Below, piece after piece: positions 1-5,669 of a DNA stretch of 5,669 nt (position 1 is its first letter; each line of letters starts with the position of its first letter). The DNA is from CAZSNT01 sp964607765 (GTDB lineage Bacteria > Verrucomicrobiota > Lentisphaeria > Oligosphaerales > JABHEG01), in contig CAZSNT010000306.1 in assembly GCA_964607765.1 (NCBI GenBank), positions 1-5,669 on the forward strand, written 5' to 3'. The notes under the pieces were generated by a model, which saw only the letters and a program-made list of their open reading frames with translations, did not search any database and was not told the DNA's origin. The position numbers and the translations under genes are program-made.

Positions 1-14
1 TCGTACGTCGACAT
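1..14 (-). CDS. Probable start of a third minus-strand gene, cut by the window edge
   Basis: Reading the minus strand, AAGAGGA (positions 30-24) lies nine bases before an ATG at 14-12, which opens a frame M-S-T-Y and then leaves the window. An in-frame ATG at 23-21 lies directly against the ribosome binding site, so the ATG at 14 is the better start. Only four full codons are visible, so no product can be named. The gene would follow the sulfatase in the same direction, about 180 bases beyond its stop. The call rests only on the ribosome binding site, spacing and orientation, and it could be chance. Confidence 0.35.
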
Positions 15-23
15 AGTCGTCAT

Positions 24-30
24 TCCTCTT
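24..30 (-). promoter_or_regulatory. Shine-Dalgarno-like site before the left-edge ATG
   Basis: On the minus strand the sequence AAGAGGA is followed after nine bases by ATG. It is the main support for a gene starting at the left edge of the window. Confidence 0.35.
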
Positions 31-41
31 TCATTCTGAGC

Positions 42-55
42 TTGACACTACCTCT
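42..55. repeat. TTGACACT motif, copy 1 (TTGACACTACCTCT)
   Basis: This 14-base stretch matches the copy at 2266-2279 (TTGACACTTCCTCT) at 13 of 14 positions, and its first eight bases recur again at 157-164. Here it directly abuts the left end of the 12-bp tandem repeat. On the coding (minus) strand it reads AGAGGTAGTGTCAA and lies upstream of the presumed third gene. Its function is unknown. Three occurrences of an 8-mer, all in the small non-coding fraction of the window, look non-random. Confidence 0.6.
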
Positions 56-56
56 G

Positions 57-104
57 CATCCCGCTCTTCATCCCGCTCTTCATCCCACTCCTCATCCCAC
101 TCTC
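57..104. repeat. 12-bp tandem repeat, four copies
   Basis: Four contiguous 12-base units: CATCCCGCTCTT twice identically (57-68 and 69-80), then CATCCCACTCCT (81-92) and CATCCCACTCTC (93-104). A decayed fifth begins CATCCATC at 105. The gradient from identical to diverged copies points to slippage-type growth. On the minus strand the array reads as purine-rich GGGATGAAGAG units. No open reading frame with a credible start uses it. It lies downstream of the sulfatase gene. Confidence 0.9.
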
Positions 105-143
105 CATCCATCTGCCCTGTGGGATTGAGGGCGGGATGAAGAG
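64..143. repeat. Large imperfect inverted repeat built from the tandem array
   Basis: Positions 64-87 and 120-143 are reverse complements at 21 of 24 positions, with the outer 13 bases (CTCTTCATCCCGC against GCGGGATGAAGAG) perfect. The 32-base loop holds the remaining tandem units. The right arm is thus an inverted copy of two repeat units. A run of five T follows at 144-148 on the plus strand, so only plus-strand RNA would resemble a classical terminator; no plus-strand gene ends here. On the coding strand the fold lies between the sulfatase stop and the presumed next gene, where it could stabilise the mRNA 3' end or slow polymerase. Confidence 0.8.
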
Positions 144-156
144 TTTTTATGTCGAA

Positions 157-164
157 TTGACACT
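157..164. repeat. TTGACACT motif, copy 2
   Basis: An exact copy of TTGACACT lying 30 bases past the sulfatase stop. On the minus strand it reads AGTGTCAA, then eight bases, then ATAAAAA, then the hairpin. The same order occurs past the stop of the propeller gene. Together with copy 1 it brackets the hairpin element in direct orientation. Confidence 0.6.
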
Positions 165-193
165 GCCCGCGGTCAGAGCACGACGTGATGCCC

Positions 194-2128
194 TCATTGT
201 CGCTTCTTGTTCTTTGCCTTCATCGCGGCCTTCTTGGCTTTTGCCTGGTCACGCAGCGGCAGGCCGTACTGCGCAACCAGGAAATTGTAGGTCTTGATAT
301 GGCGCCAATGAGCCAGTTTCACCTTCGACAGTTGTTCTTTGTACGGCGCCAGGATTCCCGGATGGCGGCAATCCAGATCAGTCAACGTGCTGATGACCCG
401 ATGATACTCGGCGCTTTCACTCACCAAGTCAGCGATAAGCACAGGCAGCCCCTCTTCCGGCTTGCCGATCCGGGTCATGGCCTCGGCGGCCGCAGCGCGC
501 ACATCGAGGCTCTTGTCTTTGAGCAGCTTCCTCAAACTCTCAGCCGCGGGCGCCGCGGTCTTGCCCAAGGCCCCGCAACCCATGGCGGCCCAGAAACGGA
601 TGGCGGCCTCGTCATGACTCATGCGTTCGATGAACGTCTGAAGGTTGCCTTCATCCATCTCCCCGGCCTTTTCAGCGGTCTGAACCAAGACCTCGTAGGG
701 GAAGCCCTCCTTCCGCACCAGGTCGTAGGGTGTGTGGGACGGGTTGCATCGCTTTTTCAACTCCCCTTCGGGTACAAACCCCGGGTCGATGATCTCACGG
801 ATATGCCGGCTGTTCGCCGCGCGCAGCTTCTCGATCTCGGCTCTGTAAGCCGGATCATCGATGAGGTTGTTGACCTCCCACGGGTCCCTCCCCACCTCGT
901 AGAACTCCTCGCTGGGTTTGGGTTGCCACAGTGTGGCCTGAGTCTTGTCGCATCGGCCCGCCAGAAAATCGTCACGATGCACAGAGAGGCTCTCGAAGAG
1001 GCTCTCCGGATAGACCGCTCTCTGCCATAGAATTTTCTGCGGCATGTAGTTGCGTACGTAACGGTACTTTCTGCTGCGGACTGCGCGGGAGAGGTCATAG
1101 AAGGAATCCACCCGGTCGCGCGCCAGAAAGACATACTCCGGTTCGGCAGGGGCATTGGGGCCAAGGAAAGGCTTTCCTTCCATGTGAGCGGGAATAGCGA
1201 CGCCGGCGAGATTGAGCACGGTCGGACCGAATTCGACGAAGCTGATCATGCGATCGCTGCTGGACCCGGGCTTGGCGGGCGCCAGGTGCTGGTACTTCTT
1301 GGGGAACCGCGCGATGAAGTGCGTGCGCGTCCCCGTTTCATAGAGGAAGCGCTTGCTCCTCGGCAGCGTGCCGCCATGGTCGCCGAAGCAGAAGACGATG
1401 GTGTCCTCCGCCAGGCCTTCGTCCTTCAGCTTCTTGAGGATCTGGCCGACGTGACCGTCGACTTCCTCGATGGAATGATAGTATTTGGCCCATTCAGTGC
1501 GGCTCTTGACGTTGTCCATGTGATACGGGGGCAGTTTGACTGAGGCAAGCTCCTGCTCCGTGGGCTGGTAGTCCTTGAGTCGCCTCTGAGCCGACTCGTG
1601 GCAGAACCCCAGATTGATGTGACAGAAGAACGGTTGGTCGGGCGCACGCTTGCCGGCGATGCTGACCTTGTCCGCGTCCGGTCCCTCCCAGAAACGCTGC
1701 CCCCAATTGTGGGATTCGTGGAAGTAGGTCCTGGGGGTGTCGCCGGAGAAGTTGTAGTCGCCCTTGTCGCGATGGATGCAGTAGTAACCCGCATCTCTCA
1801 GGTACTTGTGGTAGGGATGGAAGCTCGTCGGAATGGGGTGCGAACTGCGCATGTTGGCCGTGCCCATCTTCTGGGCGGTGATGCCGGTGCACAGGGTGAA
1901 TCGGGCCGGCGCACACACGGGGCAGTTGGCAAACGCGTTGGTGTACATCACGCCCTCGGATGCAAGCCCGTCCAGGTGGGGTGTACTCGCCCTCGCGTCG
2001 CCGTAACACCCGAGGGTGGGGCTGTTGTCCTCTGTGGATATCCAGAGGATGTTGGGCCGATCCTGTGCAGCCGTCACCGTCAGGCCGGTTGCAGCCAGGG
2101 CGACTGCTGCAATGAGATTCGTCCTCAT
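194..2128 (-). CDS. Exported sulfatase (S1-type, formylglycine-dependent) with C-terminal HEAT-like repeats
   Basis: A type I sulfatase of 644 residues, counted from the ATG at 2128. It should hydrolyse sulfate groups on glycans outside the cytoplasm. Residues 1-22 form a signal peptide (MRT, hydrophobic stretch, TVTAAQ). NILWISTEDNSPTLGCYGD follows, with metal-binding E33/D34. C72-A-P-A-R is the CxPxR motif whose cysteine is oxidised to formylglycine. K122 (HRDKGDYNF), H177 (GFCHES), D250-H251-G and K260 (LPRSKRFLYE) match the other active-site positions. EEFYEVGRDPWEVNNL (about 408-423) is the usual C-terminal sulfatase signature. Residues 504-570 look like HEAT repeats, and the last 16 residues are very lysine-rich. 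An in-frame ATG at 2149 would add seven residues but lacks a ribosome binding site, whereas AGAAGGA lies nine bases before 2128. By resemblance it belongs with the heparan N-sulfatase-like group, but the substrate cannot be read from sequence. No maturase is encoded nearby. Confidence 0.93.
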   Translation of the reverse strand: MRTNLIAAVALAATGLTVTAAQDRPNILWISTEDNSPTLGCYGDARASTPHLDGLASEGVMYTNAFANCPVCAPARFTLCTGITAQKMGTANMRSSHPIPTSFHPYHKYLRDAGYYCIHRDKGDYNFSGDTPRTYFHESHNWGQRFWEGPDADKVSIAGKRAPDQPFFCHINLGFCHESAQRRLKDYQPTEQELASVKLPPYHMDNVKSRTEWAKYYHSIEEVDGHVGQILKKLKDEGLAEDTIVFCFGDHGGTLPRSKRFLYETGTRTHFIARFPKKYQHLAPAKPGSSSDRMISFVEFGPTVLNLAGVAIPAHMEGKPFLGPNAPAEPEYVFLARDRVDSFYDLSRAVRSRKYRYVRNYMPQKILWQRAVYPESLFESLSVHRDDFLAGRCDKTQATLWQPKPSEEFYEVGRDPWEVNNLIDDPAYRAEIEKLRAANSRHIREIIDPGFVPEGELKKRCNPSHTPYDLVRKEGFPYEVLVQTAEKAGEMDEGNLQTFIERMSHDEAAIRFWAAMGCGALGKTAAPAAESLRKLLKDKSLDVRAAAAEAMTRIGKPEEGLPVLIADLVSESAEYHRVISTLTDLDCRHPGILAPYKEQLSKVKLAHWRHIKTYNFLVAQYGLPLRDQAKAKKAAMKAKNKKRQ

Positions 2129-2137
2129 GCTCTTCTG

Positions 2138-2144
2138 TCCTTCT
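2138..2144 (-). promoter_or_regulatory. Ribosome binding site that sets the sulfatase start
   Basis: AGAAGGA on the minus strand, nine bases before the ATG at 2128. The alternative ATG at 2149 is preceded by AAGAAACAGACG, which has no comparable site, and using it would put seven polar residues (MTEGQKS) ahead of a compact signal peptide. This decides for the inner start. Confidence 0.7.
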
Positions 2145-2168
2145 GTCATCGTCTGTTTCTTGCGTGAG

Positions 2169-2236
2169 CGATTACGGGCGACGATTACGGATCACGAGCG
2201 GGGGGGGGCGTCAACCGTAATCCTCGCCCGTAATCG
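2169..2236. repeat. 22-bp-arm inverted repeat made of four phased GATTACGG units
   Basis: Arms at 2169-2190 and 2215-2236 are reverse complements at 21 of 22 positions. Each arm contains the 8-mer GATTACGG twice, spaced 13 bases apart: direct at 2170 and 2183, inverted at 2215 and 2228. The 24-base loop includes nine consecutive G (2200-2208). The element resembles REP/BIME-like intergenic palindromes in layout. It lies between two genes read in the same direction and could act on mRNA stability, polymerase pausing, or as a protein or recombination target. Its family was not identified. Confidence 0.9.
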
Positions 2237-2265
2237 TCAATCGATTTCCCCTTTTCATAGGACTT

Positions 2266-2279
2266 TTGACACTTCCTCT
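2266..2279. repeat. TTGACACT motif, copy 3 (TTGACACTTCCTCT)
   Basis: Matches copy 1 at 13 of 14 positions. It overlaps the propeller-gene stop codon (TAG on the minus strand at 2280-2278) by two bases, so on the coding strand the transcript reads stop codon, GGAAGTGTCAA, ten bases, AAAAGGGG, then the GATTACGG hairpin. Confidence 0.6.
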
Positions 2280-5200
2280 ATTGATAGCAGCTCACCCGGC
2301 CCTTCATGTCCGCGATGAAGACATCTCCTCCAGCCACGATCATCCCGTTGAACACGGGAGGAGACAGGATCTGTTGTTCGGCCAAGACTCCGCCATCCTC
2401 GACGGAAACAACCATGAGAATCCCCTGGCGCCTCCCCGCGTAGACATCATGTTGCTTCTCCAACCTCTCCAGAACACGCTCCTGATCGTACAGGCCGGCT
2501 TCCAACGGTTCGTCGAAGATGACATCGGGGGCTCCCGCGACAACAAGCTTGCCCTCGGTAAGAACCATGCTCCGGACAAGCATCCGGATGCGTTCTTCCC
2601 ACCCGTAGTCCAGACCCTCCTTGCGCGCGGCAGCGACCTTCTTCCTGTCCGCCGTGGGATCGCCTTTGGACATCATCAGCGCGCTTTTCTCCAAGTTGCG
2701 GTCCCTGGATGCGCGATACAGGCGATAGTGGCCGAACTTGTTTCTCACCCCATAGTAAATGTTGTTGCCGTAGAGCTTGTGGCCAAAGCCGTACACATCC
2801 GTGTCGTCAAAGGAGAGCAGTTGCCCGGACAGCGTGCTCTGACCGGTCGACGCCCAGCCGGAGAACCCGGAATACGCCTTAATCCCTATCTGCCAGAACG
2901 TGCGGTGCCACCAGTCGTCGTCCAGAAATCCCGCGGTGGAGAACAGGTGCGGCACGTTCTGCGGCAGGTCGTTCAGGTCGAGGTCGAACCGCCGGTGCCT
3001 CAGGAAGATTGACTCGCCATCCGACGACAGGATGTCCGGGAGCGCGCCTTCGGGCTGGCGCACATCCGGGACTTCTCTCTTCTCCAGATCGGTCTGCAGA
3101 TCACGATCGTAGAGCCGCCGGACCGCCAGGCGTCTGCCGGATTTGACATCCACCTTGTAGAGGAACATGCCCCCGTCCATGTAGGATGTTCTGCCGGCTA
3201 CAAAGTAGGCGACATGGTCCATGGCGAGAATGCTGCCGGGCACGGGCCAGACGGATTCGATCTGTCCGTAGGATATGATCTGCTGGTTGTTCGGCGCCGC
3301 ACGGAAGCGCCAGACCAGATCGCCGCTGGCTGCCTCGAGACAGTAGACCCAACCGTCCGCGGAACCGAAGAGCGCGTACCCATCGTGGATGGTGGGCGGG
3401 GAGTCGATTTCGCCACCGGCAATGAAGCGCCATCTCCTGTCCCCGGATTTGGCCTCGAGCACGTGAAGCGTGTGGGTGTCTCTGTCGGCAACATAGAGGA
3501 GAGAATTGGCGACGACGGGCGGCGTCAGGTTCCCCTTCAGATCCGCCTCCCACCGCTTGCGTAGTCTCTCGGAGACGGGGCCCGTCACGGCGCTGCTGCG
3601 TCGGCTGTCGAACCGATAGGTCGGCCAGTCGGGCCCCGGAGAAACGGCGCTTTTCCGCACGGCATTCCCGTACGCCGGCCCTTTCTCAAGGACCGTGTCC
3701 GGGACCTCGGGAACGGTGTATCGCTTGCCGGCCATGGCCACGTAGCCGCTCAGCTTGGCGTAGATGTAGCAGTTGCAGGAGTGGGGCGTGGTGTACACGT
3801 ACCCGTTCGCCGGGAGTATCCCGTACTGGCACGCGCCGCGGGCGAAGTGGTTTGAGTACGCCTTCCCCTCCTTGACGTCGATGAAATCGATGCCGGCCCG
3901 GTTCATGAGAAGGAACTGCTCGGTGGCTTTGTTCCGGTAGCAGGAGGCATGACCGGCAATCTGATAGAGCTCCGGGCTGGGCGGGCGGGTGTGGAGGACC
4001 TTGCCCGTCCGGTAGTCTCGTCCTTCGGTCAGCCCCGGCTCGTCGGCGCCCGAAACGCCGCCCGTCCAGACCAGGTCCTCCATGACGAACACCTCGAAGG
4101 GGGCGTGGAAGGTCTCTGCCGTGGGGCATGACCAGAGCTCTCTCCCGGCTTCGACAGAATACGCTTTCAGGATGCCCGTGACTCGCGGGGCCCCCGGCTT
4201 GCGCTTCTCGCCTTTGGCCTTCTGCTTCTTCGGGTCATGCCGCGCGTCTTTCGCCGCCCAGAGCAGCACGTCCTTGTGAAGAACAACGGTAGGGGACTTG
4301 AAGCTGCCGTACGTCAACGAGTCGTCTCGATCCACCTGCCAGGTGACGGCGCCCGTCCCTGCATCCAGGCAGAACAGCGTTCCGGCATTCTGATAGAAAA
4401 CACGCCTGCCGCCCGCCGTGAGCGTGTTCAACTCCAGGCCCTCGGTCGCGTCGCTCTTCTCCCACAGAACGGCACCCGTGCCCGCGTCAACAGCCATGAC
4501 GGACTTCTCAGGACCGGTGGCGGCCATTCCCCGCCTCCTGCTCTTCCCCGGCAGTCGTGCTGCCGCGGCCTTCGCCTGTTCGCTTGTCCGGCCGTAGAGC
4601 CGCGCCCGGAGCGCCTTGGACTCCAGTCTCAGTAGCTCGGCTGATTCCTTGACCACGGTGACGTAGACGACATTGCCGTCAACTATGATCTCATGCGCGC
4701 CCTCCGTGCCTTTGTACTGCATCAAGGTCTCACCGCTGCCGGCGTCAAGCACGGATACGGGCTCTCCGTACCCCAAGGTCACGTAGACCTTGCCACCAAC
4801 AGCGACCAGACGCCTGGAGAGATCGACAGGACCGACACGGAACTTCTGGAACTGGCTTTCCCACGCCCGGATCGGGCGTTTCCACAAGATGATCCCGTTG
4901 AACGCGTCCCGCGCAACCAGGAACCACTTAGCAGGCAGGGCGATCGTGGACCGTTCCCCTTCATCGTGAATGTAGAACAGCTTGCCCTCACTCGAGACAA
5001 GCGCGCTCAGGCTCGCCAGGAAGTCATGGCTTCTCTGCCAACGCGGCCCACCTTCCCACTGGGTGTGGTAGGGTGGAGCAACCCGGGCATCTCTGGCGAC
5101 CGCATTGTTGTCCGGGCCATGGAGATAGTGGGTCCAATCATCGATGTCGGCGGGAACCGGTTTGACGATCTTCTTCTCACCGATAATGGCCACGCCTCGC

Positions 5201-5646
5201 GGCGCCAGCACACGCAGGACCTCGTGGCGGTCCACCTTCGTCCCCGCGTCCACGACCAGCAGGTTGACGAGATTGTCGCTGTAGGGCAGCGCCTTGCCCT
5301 CCCACGCTGCCACCGACACTCTCCCGTACAACCCTTTCGCGGCAATGGCTTCCCGGGCTTCCGCCACGCCATCGCGGTAGAGTCCCTGGACGCGGAAGCG
5401 ATCATTGAGCCCCAAGCTTGCCGTGACTTCCGGATCGTCACCCACGTGAACGACCAGACCTCCGGACATACGAGCAGCGTCACTGTGCCCGGGAACCGCC
5501 GGCTCGGCACGGACCGACCAGGCCAGCAGAGCGGGCAGGACCATCAGGAGAAGCCAGGTCGCCCCTCTGGAGCAGGGGAGCCCTTTCCCACCAGATGCCA
5601 GCAGGAGACCGGTGAGGCCGCGGGTCGAGCGAGTGTTCGATGACAT
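2278..5646 (-). CDS. Exported PQQ-like beta-propeller protein with N-terminal methyltransferase-like domain
   Basis: A 1122-residue protein of unknown exact role. Residues 28-47 form the hydrophobic core of a signal peptide (WLLLMVLPALLAWSVRA), after an unusually long basic N-region. Residues 62-157 look like a class I methyltransferase fold (VVHVGDDPE, LPYSDNLVNLLVV, EVLRVLAPRGVAIIG), but the glycine-rich SAM loop is GDD and the acidic residue after strand 2 appears to be Y90, so activity is doubtful. Two propeller modules follow, each opened by a W-x-x-Y motif (W171-THY and W674-PTY). Blades end in repeats such as AVDAGTGAVLW, CLDAGTGAVTW, LEAKSGDRRW and LEAASGDLVW, the PQQ-like/BamB-like blade pattern. 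Between the modules C569, C606, C624 and C626 sit in motifs I recall as conserved in this family. A lysine-rich insert spans 464-488. No heme motif is seen, and PQQ-dependent dehydrogenase activity is not supported. It is probably cotranscribed with the sulfatase, suggesting a role in glycan use. The ATG start is supported by AGGAG ten bases upstream. Confidence 0.9.
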   Translation of the reverse strand: MSSNTRSTRGLTGLLLASGGKGLPCSRGATWLLLMVLPALLAWSVRAEPAVPGHSDAARMSGGLVVHVGDDPEVTASLGLNDRFRVQGLYRDGVAEAREAIAAKGLYGRVSVAAWEGKALPYSDNLVNLLVVDAGTKVDRHEVLRVLAPRGVAIIGEKKIVKPVPADIDDWTHYLHGPDNNAVARDARVAPPYHTQWEGGPRWQRSHDFLASLSALVSSEGKLFYIHDEGERSTIALPAKWFLVARDAFNGIILWKRPIRAWESQFQKFRVGPVDLSRRLVAVGGKVYVTLGYGEPVSVLDAGSGETLMQYKGTEGAHEIIVDGNVVYVTVVKESAELLRLESKALRARLYGRTSEQAKAAAARLPGKSRRRGMAATGPEKSVMAVDAGTGAVLWEKSDATEGLELNTLTAGGRRVFYQNAGTLFCLDAGTGAVTWQVDRDDSLTYGSFKSPTVVLHKDVLLWAAKDARHDPKKQKAKGEKRKPGAPRVTGILKAYSVEAGRELWSCPTAETFHAPFEVFVMEDLVWTGGVSGADEPGLTEGRDYRTGKVLHTRPPSPELYQIAGHASCYRNKATEQFLLMNRAGIDFIDVKEGKAYSNHFARGACQYGILPANGYVYTTPHSCNCYIYAKLSGYVAMAGKRYTVPEVPDTVLEKGPAYGNAVRKSAVSPGPDWPTYRFDSRRSSAVTGPVSERLRKRWEADLKGNLTPPVVANSLLYVADRDTHTLHVLEAKSGDRRWRFIAGGEIDSPPTIHDGYALFGSADGWVYCLEAASGDLVWRFRAAPNNQQIISYGQIESVWPVPGSILAMDHVAYFVAGRTSYMDGGMFLYKVDVKSGRRLAVRRLYDRDLQTDLEKREVPDVRQPEGALPDILSSDGESIFLRHRRFDLDLNDLPQNVPHLFSTAGFLDDDWWHRTFWQIGIKAYSGFSGWASTGQSTLSGQLLSFDDTDVYGFGHKLYGNNIYYGVRNKFGHYRLYRASRDRNLEKSALMMSKGDPTADRKKVAAARKEGLDYGWEERIRMLVRSMVLTEGKLVVAGAPDVIFDEPLEAGLYDQERVLERLEKQHDVYAGRRQGILMVVSVEDGGVLAEQQILSPPVFNGMIVAGGDVFIADMKGRVSCYQ

Positions 5647-5656
5647 CCTCTGCCGT

Positions 5657-5661
5657 CTCCT
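5657..5661 (-). promoter_or_regulatory. Ribosome binding site of the propeller gene
   Basis: AGGAG on the minus strand, ten bases before the ATG at 5646. It supports that start even though it gives an atypically long N-region before the hydrophobic signal core; no downstream ATG leaves an intact signal peptide. The promoter lies beyond the right edge of the window. Confidence 0.6.
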
Positions 5662-5669
5662 GCCGTTGT

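Larger units (their letters stand above)
1..193. other. Spacer downstream of the sulfatase gene
   Basis: This stretch holds no complete gene. Its contents, left to right, are the presumed start of the next minus-strand gene, a TTGACACT motif, the 12-bp tandem array with its hairpin, an A/T-rich patch (144-158), a second TTGACACT motif, and about 30 plain bases up to the sulfatase stop. No convincing promoter for the next gene was found. Confidence 0.7.
2129..2277. other. Spacer between the propeller and sulfatase genes
   Basis: A 149-base non-coding gap between two codirectional genes. It is dominated by the GATTACGG hairpin and carries one TTGACACT motif that overlaps the end of the propeller gene. 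No convincing minus-strand promoter was found: TTGACG occurs twice near the hairpin but without a -10 partner. Readthrough from the propeller gene is therefore plausible, with the hairpin acting on the intercistronic RNA. There is no T-run after the hairpin on the coding strand, so it is not a typical intrinsic terminator. Confidence 0.65.

Noticed and set aside
57..104. CRISPR array
   Set aside because: The units are 12 bases with no spacers between them; it is a simple tandem repeat.
64..148. Intrinsic terminator (hairpin plus TTTTT)
   Set aside because: The T-run follows the hairpin only on the plus strand, where no gene ends. On the coding strand the bases after the hairpin are not T-rich, so a standard terminator for the sulfatase gene is not supported.
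185..1030. Long plus-strand open frame opposite the sulfatase gene
   Set aside because: The minus-strand frame encodes clear sulfatase motifs throughout. The plus-strand translation shows no family features and is the usual antisense shadow in GC-rich coding DNA.
42..2271. TTGACA (at 42, 157 and 2266) as sigma-70 -35 boxes
   Set aside because: At 17 bases downstream the plus strand reads TCTTCA, ACGACG and AGCTCA, none like TATAAT. They would also drive transcription against the genes.
4693..5643. Long plus-strand open frame (316 codons) opposite the propeller gene
   Set aside because: It lies wholly opposite a convincing coding region, lacks a signal or domain pattern, and is explained by codon bias on the real strand. 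The same holds for the frames at 2266-3012 and 1598-2167.
2278..5646. PQQ-dependent alcohol dehydrogenase
   Set aside because: Only the blade repeat pattern is shared. I saw no adjacent-cysteine pair or heme c motif, and the N-terminal domain and cysteine segment differ from the dehydrogenase family.

Overview
The window reads as part of a minus-strand gene cluster from a fairly GC-rich bacterium. The best guess is a member of the PVC group or a similar polysaccharide degrader (Planctomycetota, Lentisphaerota, Kiritimatiellota or Verrucomicrobiota). This rests on the gene types: an exported sulfatase of the 'TEDNSPTLGCYGD' type with a C-terminal HEAT-like extension, and a very long exported PQQ-like beta-propeller protein with an N-terminal methyltransferase-like domain. 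Both architectures are, from general knowledge, frequent in those phyla. No rRNA or taxonomic marker is present, so the assignment is an inference.

Layout in the direction of transcription (right to left). (1) Positions 5646-2278, minus strand: a 1122-residue secreted protein with a signal peptide, a degenerate Rossmann/methyltransferase-like domain, and two PQQ-like propeller modules separated by a cysteine-containing segment. (2) Positions 2277-2129: a 149-base spacer holding a 22-bp-arm inverted repeat built from four phased copies of GATTACGG, a nine-G run in its loop, and one AGTGTCAA motif just past the stop codon. (3) Positions 2128-194, minus strand: a secreted 644-residue sulfatase with the formylglycine motif CAPAR. 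(4) Positions 193-1: a spacer with a 12-bp tandem repeat that also forms a large imperfect hairpin, flanked by two further TTGACACT motifs. At the far left edge a good ribosome binding site and ATG suggest that a third minus-strand gene begins and runs out of the window.

The two complete genes are codirectional and probably work together outside the cytoplasm on sulfated glycans. The sulfatase would remove sulfate esters or N-sulfates. The propeller protein has no clear catalytic assignment and may be a binding, scaffold or electron-transfer-like partner. The sulfatase-maturing enzyme that must convert the active-site cysteine is not encoded here. The most unusual material is in the spacers: both appear built to one plan (gene end, AGTGTCAA, about ten bases, A-run, composite hairpin) although the hairpin sequences differ. 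The methyltransferase-like domain carried on an exported protein is the most notable protein-level oddity.
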